Source of the DNA: CAYSDH01 sp964429805
Lineage (GTDB): Bacteria > Bacteroidota > Bacteroidia > Flavobacteriales_D > JABDKJ01
DNA: 64,000 nucleotides
Assembly: GCA_964429805.1 (NCBI GenBank)
Contig: CAYSDH010000008.1
Span: forward strand, 1 to 64,000
Direction of reading: 5' to 3'
Below are positions 59,261 through 64,000 of this stretch, piece by piece. Numbering within the stretch: the stretch's first letter is position 1; every line of letters starts with the position of its first letter. The notes beneath the pieces were generated by a model that did no database searches, was not told where the DNA came from, and was given only the letters and a program-made list of their open reading frames with translations. The position numbers and the translations under genes are program-made.

Positions 59261-60622
59261 ATGCATTCTAACGACACCATTTGTGCAGTAAGCACCCCGC
59301 CTGGAGTGGGCGGCATTGCCATCATACGTGTCTCAGGACCAATGACTTTCGAGTACTGCGACCGTTATTTCTCTAAAAATATCGAAGCTCAAGATGCAAA
59401 CACCATCATATTTGGTGAGTGGCGAGAAGGCAAGCGAGTGATTGATGAAGTGCTGATCAGCAAGTTTATCGGCCCGGCCTCTTTTACCGGAGAAGATGTG
59501 GTTGAAATATCTGTGCATGGCTCGCGGTACATTCAGGCCGAGACGCTGCGCACTCTGATTGAAGCTGGCTGCCGATCAGCTGGCCCTGGAGAATTTACTC
59601 AGCGTGCATTTCTGAATAATAAGATGGATTTGAGCCAAGCAGAGGCCGTGGCTGACCTAATTGCCACTGAGTCACTCACCGCACACAGGCTGGCCATGCA
59701 GCAGATGAAGGGTACTTTTTCGAGTGAGATTAATGACTTGAGGCAGCAACTCATAGACTTTGCTTCGCTGATAGAACTGGAGCTTGATTTTTCTGAAGAA
59801 GATGTGGAGTTTGCCGATAGAGATCAGTTTCGCACGCTAATCAACCTTATTCTCAAAAGAGTCAACGAACTGTCAGAGTCGTTTAAGCTCGGCAACGTGT
59901 TAAAAAACGGAGTCCCAGTGGCAATCATCGGTGCGCCTAACAGTGGCAAGTCGACTTTGCTCAACGCACTTTTAAAAGAACAAAGAGCCATCGTTTCAGA
60001 TATACCGGGCACGACTAGAGATGCCATAGAAGACACGGTAAACTTAGGTGGTGTCACCTTCAGATTTATTGACACGGCCGGCCTGCGTGTGACCGAAGAC
60101 ATTATAGAAAACAAAGGGATTGATATTGCCAAAAAGAAGGCAGCTGATGCTAGTATTATTTTAAAAATAATGGACGCGAGCCAAGAGTTGATGGAGGCAG
60201 AAGGACGACTTTTTGGAAACTACTTTGACTCAGTAGACTGGGAAGATGACGAGCGCACAGTGACCATATATAATAAGATAGACCAAGTGCAGGAGCAGCA
60301 AATACCAGACGATGTAATCGGTATCTCAGCGCTCAAAGAAACTGGCCTCAGCAACCTGAAAGAAAAGCTGATTGATATGGTAGACCTGGGCACGCGGTCT
60401 AGCGGAGATGTCATCATCAGTAATGCCCGTCATTATGAAGTGCTGAGCAAAGTAGGCCAAGCCCTCAATGATGTAAACACGGGCTTAGACCAAGGCCTGA
60501 GTGGAGACCTGATGGCCATTGACATTAGAAAAGCGCTGCATTATCTTGGAGAACTCACAGGTGCCATTACGACTGAAGATTTGCTGGGAAATATCTTTTC
60601 GCGATTCTGTATCGGTAAGTAG
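59261..60622 (+). CDS. mnmE: tRNA modification GTPase MnmE
   Basis: GTPase that, with MnmG, adds the carboxymethylaminomethyl group to U34 of certain tRNAs. 453 residues. N-terminal folate-binding domain (TICAVSTPPGVGGIAIIRVS), then GAPNSGKSTLLNALL, DIPGTTRDAIEDT, DTAGLR and NKID of the G domain, and the universal C-terminus FSRFCIGK. Divergent from sucD, about 110 bases apart. The key cysteine is in place. Confidence 0.97.
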   Translation: MHSNDTICAVSTPPGVGGIAIIRVSGPMTFEYCDRYFSKNIEAQDANTIIFGEWREGKRVIDEVLISKFIGPASFTGEDVVEISVHGSRYIQAETLRTLIEAGCRSAGPGEFTQRAFLNNKMDLSQAEAVADLIATESLTAHRLAMQQMKGTFSSEINDLRQQLIDFASLIELELDFSEEDVEFADRDQFRTLINLILKRVNELSESFKLGNVLKNGVPVAIIGAPNSGKSTLLNALLKEQRAIVSDIPGTTRDAIEDTVNLGGVTFRFIDTAGLRVTEDIIENKGIDIAKKKAADASIILKIMDASQELMEAEGRLFGNYFDSVDWEDDERTVTIYNKIDQVQEQQIPDDVIGISALKETGLSNLKEKLIDMVDLGTRSSGDVIISNARHYEVLSKVGQALNDVNTGLDQGLSGDLMAIDIRKALHYLGELTGAITTEDLLGNIFSRFCIGK

Positions 60623-60703
60623 GTGATTAGCTTTTATAGAGATGGTGTTTATTGACATGTAGAACCTTGTTCATTACGCTAATTCAAACTATTTTCATCT
60701 CCG

Positions 60704-61798
60704 ATGAAATGGCGCATTGCTCTTCTTGTATCCCTCCTATTCTTTTTCTCTTGCGGGAAAGACGAAGAGACTCCCAACCCAGACCCAACACCTCCTGCCC
60801 CGCCTACCTCACCTGTGGTTTTTGATATTGATGCCGTGCCGTATGGCACCCTTTCTCAATACAACTTCTTTAGTGACGACATGCAAGACCAAGACCCTGT
60901 CTATGGAGTCTTGCCTTATGACGTCATTTCGCCACTATTTTCAGATTATGCCAAAAAGAAAAGATTTATCTGGATGCCAGAAGGCAAACAGGCTTCTTAT
61001 GTGGCTGACCATGAAGTGCTGGCTTTTGAAGATGAGACGGTACTGCTTAAAACGTTTTACTACGACAATGTGCAGCCAAGTGGCAACCGCAAAATTATCG
61101 AGACCCGATTGGAGTACAAGAAGAATGGCGTGTGGCAGTTTGCCGATTACATTTGGAATGAAGACCAATCAGAAGCCTTTCTTGATGTGGATGGAAGCTT
61201 TACTCCTGTGACGTGGGTCAGCGACTTAGGCGAAGAACGAAGCATTAATTATAGAATCCCCTCAGATTCTGAATGTTTCACCTGTCATAAAAATGATGGT
61301 ACGGGTGTGCCAATCGGCCCGAAGCCTCAGAATATTAATATGAATTACGATTACGCGGAGGGCAGCGTAAATCAGCTGGAGAAGTGGATAGAATTTGGAT
61401 ACTTGGAAGATGCACTTCCAAGCGACATTCTGACTACGGTGGCTTGGGACAACCCGAGTGAAGACATCTTAAAGAGAGTCAGGTCATACATAGATATGAA
61501 CTGCGCCCATTGCCATCAGAATGGTTCGCACTGCGATTACAGACCCATGAGATTTGCCTATGATGAATCGCTCATAGATGAAAACCTAGGAATTTGTATA
61601 GAGCCTGATGAAGAGATTAGCCCAGTGCTCACTCACATTGTAGCTAGAGGAGTACCCGCGAGTTCAGTGTTGCTTTATAGACTGAATAGCGAAGATGAAG
61701 CCGTGCGAATGCCATTGCTCGGACGATCTATTGTCCATGAAGAGGGAGTTGCACTGATAGAAGAGTGGATTGAATCGCTTGGGCCACCATGCCAATGA
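60704..61798 (+). CDS. Diheme c-type cytochrome lipoprotein (SO2930-type)
   Basis: A 364-residue lipoprotein (VSLLFFFSC, Cys17) followed by a Pro-rich linker. Two heme c motifs, CFTCH (191-195) and CAHCH (267-271), sit in a SO2930-like family; a further Cys (HCDYRPM) and a closing LIEEWIESLGPPC are typical. It would be an outer-face or periplasmic electron carrier; partner unknown. The next gene begins 32 bases later and is secreted. Confidence 0.85.
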   Translation: MKWRIALLVSLLFFFSCGKDEETPNPDPTPPAPPTSPVVFDIDAVPYGTLSQYNFFSDDMQDQDPVYGVLPYDVISPLFSDYAKKKRFIWMPEGKQASYVADHEVLAFEDETVLLKTFYYDNVQPSGNRKIIETRLEYKKNGVWQFADYIWNEDQSEAFLDVDGSFTPVTWVSDLGEERSINYRIPSDSECFTCHKNDGTGVPIGPKPQNINMNYDYAEGSVNQLEKWIEFGYLEDALPSDILTTVAWDNPSEDILKRVRSYIDMNCAHCHQNGSHCDYRPMRFAYDESLIDENLGICIEPDEEISPVLTHIVARGVPASSVLLYRLNSEDEAVRMPLLGRSIVHEEGVALIEEWIESLGPPCQ

Positions 61799-61830
61799 AC
61801 TATTTATAAAGAAGACCAAAATTTGAATTT

Positions 61831-63816
61831 ATGAAACACAGCATACTTTTTATTGTAGCCCTCGCATTTAGCCTATGCACTAATGCACAAGACGATTGTT
61901 TCTCAGCGCTACCGATAGAAGCTGGACTATACACAGTAGATGCCATTGATGGTGCCAGTCCACCAAGCTTAGATTGCAACTCTGGCTCTGCGGCTACTCA
62001 TGCAGAGTGGTATGTATACTCGTCACCTCAAGCACAGTTAGTCACGATTACCACTGACCTACTGATTAATTCTGGCTTGGACACGCGAGTCAACGTGTTT
62101 GTGTATGGCTGCGATTTTGACATTTGTGAAGGCGGTGATGATAACTCAGGATCAGGTGACCTGTGCGAGATGACTTTTAGCGCCATGCCTAACACAGTAT
62201 ATCACATTGTATTTGACGATTCGGGTTCAGATGTTGGCTTTGACTTTGAGCTCATTGAAGAAGAACTTGGTGGAGGTCTACTCTCATTCACTTCAGAAGC
62301 AAATAGTCCTAGTGTACTTGCCACTGTTGACATGAATGGCGATATGCTTGATGACCTTGTGAGTGCAACATCTACTTCTGTGACAGTTAAGTATCAGTTA
62401 AGCACAGGAGGATTTGAGACAGAGACCTTTTCTTTTCCTTCTGCTCAGAATAGTCCGTCATGGAGTTTAGCAGCCGCTGATTATGATGAAAATGGATACA
62501 CAGACCTGCTATACGGTGGAGGATCTGGAGTGAGTATAATGAAGCGCACAGATGACGGAACTTCCTTCACTGAAGTGACCACTGGAGACTACGTGTTCTC
62601 ACAGCGATCAAACTTTGTAGACATTGACAATGACGGAAATCTAGACGCGTTTGTCTGTCATGATGTGGAGCCAAATGTCTACTATATTAATGATGGTTCA
62701 GGTGGCGTGACATTCTACCAAGGAGGATTGGGAGACACACCTGACGGTGGTAACTACGGCTCTGTCTGGATAGACTATGATAATGACTGCGACATGGACC
62801 TCTTCTTGGCCAAATGCCGAGGAGGTGTAGGCCCAGCCAACATCAATCAACTGCACCGCAATAATGGTGATGGTACGTTTACAGAAGTTGGCCCTACGAG
62901 CGGACTCGAAGACAACGTGCAGACTTGGTCTTCTGCCTGGGGTGACTATGACAATGATGGTGATATGGACTGCTATGTTGGTGCCAGTAGCACGAGCAAT
63001 GGCAGCCACAAGATGATGGAAAATAATGGTGACGGTACGTTTACTGACATCACTGAAGGTACAGGCTTTGACACGTTTGCACCAACCAGTACCGAAAACG
63101 CTTGTTCTGACTTTAACAATGATGGCTACATCGACATATTGGCTGCAGGAAATACGATTATGTTAAATAATGGCGACTGGACATTTACGCCAGTATTTAC
63201 TGGTTTTTCAAATGCATCGCATGGTGACATTAACAATGATGGCTTTATGGACGTGGTTGGTTTTAGCATGAACATCAATAATGGAAATGACAACAACTAC
63301 ATCAAAGTGCACACGGAAGGGGTGGTGTCTAATCTAGAAGGAATAGGGTGCAGAATCACAATCTCTTCAGCGCTAGGGAATCAGATCAGAGAAATCAGAA
63401 GTGGAGAAGGATTCAGGTACATGAGCAGCCTCAATGCCCATTTTGGAATTGGTACTGATGAAGCTATTTCAGTGGTCAAAGTGCACTGGCCGTCAGGTAT
63501 TATTGACGTGATAGAAAACCCTCCTATTAATACGACTATTAATGTGGTAGAAGGATCTACAGTTGTGGGAGTTGATGAGCTGGCAAGCGAACGCATGACA
63601 CTAAGTCCTAATCCTGCTGTCAATGTTATCAGCGTGCAGAGTGATGATATTATCGGGACAACTAACGCTGCCATTTTTGACTTGAGCGGGAAGCGTGTCT
63701 ATAATGACCCACTGACCAATGGAACGATTGATGTCAGTGCGCTGGCTTCAGGCAACTACATTCTGAGGATTGAGAGTAACGGAAAACTCTTTAAAAAGCA
63801 GTTTACCAAAGAGTAA
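61831..63816 (+). CDS. Secreted FG-GAP/ASPIC-UnbV repeat protein with T9SS tail
   Basis: A 661-residue secreted protein. Signal peptide (FIVALAFSLCTNAQ), then a beta-sandwich with YVYSSPQAQLVTITTD, then FG-GAP/VCBS-type calcium-binding blades with D-x-D-x-D-G loops (DMNGDMLDDLVSA, DIDNDGNLDAFV, DYDNDCDMDLFL, DFNNDGYIDILAA), an ASPIC/UnbV domain (SALGNQIREIRSGEGFRYMS), and a T9SS tail (LSPNPAVNVISVQ, FKKQFTKE). CRTAC1-like. Follows the diheme cytochrome by 32 bases, perhaps cotranscribed. Confidence 0.85.
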   Translation: MKHSILFIVALAFSLCTNAQDDCFSALPIEAGLYTVDAIDGASPPSLDCNSGSAATHAEWYVYSSPQAQLVTITTDLLINSGLDTRVNVFVYGCDFDICEGGDDNSGSGDLCEMTFSAMPNTVYHIVFDDSGSDVGFDFELIEEELGGGLLSFTSEANSPSVLATVDMNGDMLDDLVSATSTSVTVKYQLSTGGFETETFSFPSAQNSPSWSLAAADYDENGYTDLLYGGGSGVSIMKRTDDGTSFTEVTTGDYVFSQRSNFVDIDNDGNLDAFVCHDVEPNVYYINDGSGGVTFYQGGLGDTPDGGNYGSVWIDYDNDCDMDLFLAKCRGGVGPANINQLHRNNGDGTFTEVGPTSGLEDNVQTWSSAWGDYDNDGDMDCYVGASSTSNGSHKMMENNGDGTFTDITEGTGFDTFAPTSTENACSDFNNDGYIDILAAGNTIMLNNGDWTFTPVFTGFSNASHGDINNDGFMDVVGFSMNINNGNDNNYIKVHTEGVVSNLEGIGCRITISSALGNQIREIRSGEGFRYMSSLNAHFGIGTDEAISVVKVHWPSGIIDVIENPPINTTINVVEGSTVVGVDELASERMTLSPNPAVNVISVQSDDIIGTTNAAIFDLSGKRVYNDPLTNGTIDVSALASGNYILRIESNGKLFKKQFTKE

Positions 63817-63837
63817 AAACGGACCCCTGACAGGCGT

Positions 63838-64000
63838 TTAATCTACCGAGGAAAGTATCTTTTTTAGCATGGCGATTTGTCCGAGATGGTAATGACCGTG
63901 TTCTATGATGCCCAGCACATTGCGAAAGTAACTGCCGTACTTTTCATCCGTAAAGTGCTCATTTAGTATGTCATCATCCATGCGCTCCACGGCCTGTGCG
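63838..64000 (-). CDS. DinB-like protein, C-terminal part
   Basis: Minus-strand frame cut by the window end: AQAVERMDDDILNEHF, YGSYFRNVLGIIEHGH, YHLGQIAMLKKILSSVD, ending in TAA at 63838. The HxxYHxGQ-type pattern (EHGHYHLGQIAML) is the metal-binding third helix of DinB/DUF1572-type helical bundles. About 54 residues visible. Confidence 0.7.
   Translation of the reverse strand, partial: AQAVERMDDDILNEHFTDEKYGSYFRNVLGIIEHGHYHLGQIAMLKKILSSVD

Overview
This window looks like a draft-assembly piece of a free-living, probably marine Bacteroidota genome (Flavobacteriales-like). The evidence is the many secreted proteins with the Asn-Pro type C-terminal sorting domain of the type IX secretion system, a TonB-dependent receptor with a carboxypeptidase-like N-terminal domain, -7 promoter elements of the TAnnTTTG type, weak ribosome binding sites, and housekeeping proteins of Bacteroidota character. 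Five runs of N (100 bases at 2797-2896 and 5966-6065; 10 bases at 11248-11257, 26191-26200 and 51323-51332) mark scaffold joins; three fall inside genes and one hides most of a duplicated gene.

Layout. 1-10.1 kb: housekeeping genes (argS end, purB, folD, ffh), an EI24 membrane protein, a TPR/beta-propeller envelope protein, a tandemly duplicated lipoprotein gene with a broken small secreted gene between the copies, and a DUF937 protein. 10.3-12.6 kb: trxA, a DUF58 protein interrupted by a gap, and a DUF4395-rhodanese fusion. 12.6-25.6 kb: a tightly packed eight-gene minus-strand operon (degenerate Nudix regulator, clan-A glycosidase, sodium/sugar symporter, two non-TonB outer-membrane barrels, two surface lipoproteins of which one is frameshifted, GH3 enzyme) and a divergent secreted starch-binding-like protein, with a palindromic operator candidate between them. 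I read it as a glycan-use locus without SusC/SusD.

25.6-36.4 kb: DUF4126, a large secreted protein with four Cys-containing repeats, yidD, aroQ, xerD, then a five-gene coupled operon joining a flavoprotein and a polyferredoxin to three membrane glycosyltransferases. 36.4-45 kb: a secreted cupredoxin, a Crp-nitroreductase-DJ-1 cluster, a GH113-like lipoprotein, a secreted protein and a TonB receptor pair. 45-50 kb: a divergent methylglyoxal-synthase-fold protein with a TPMT-type methyltransferase and a PyrR-like phosphoribosyltransferase, aroK, a GNAT-like protein, tRNA-Lys(TTT) and tRNA-Leu(GAG) around a secreted protein. 50-64 kb: a secreted sialidase-like repeat protein, lpdA, a prohibitin homologue, a VWA-like membrane protein, fabG, a small barrel protein, sucD, mnmE, a diheme cytochrome lipoprotein, an ASPIC/UnbV secreted protein and the end of a DinB-like gene.

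No CRISPR array, prophage, insertion sequence, rRNA or riboswitch was recognised.
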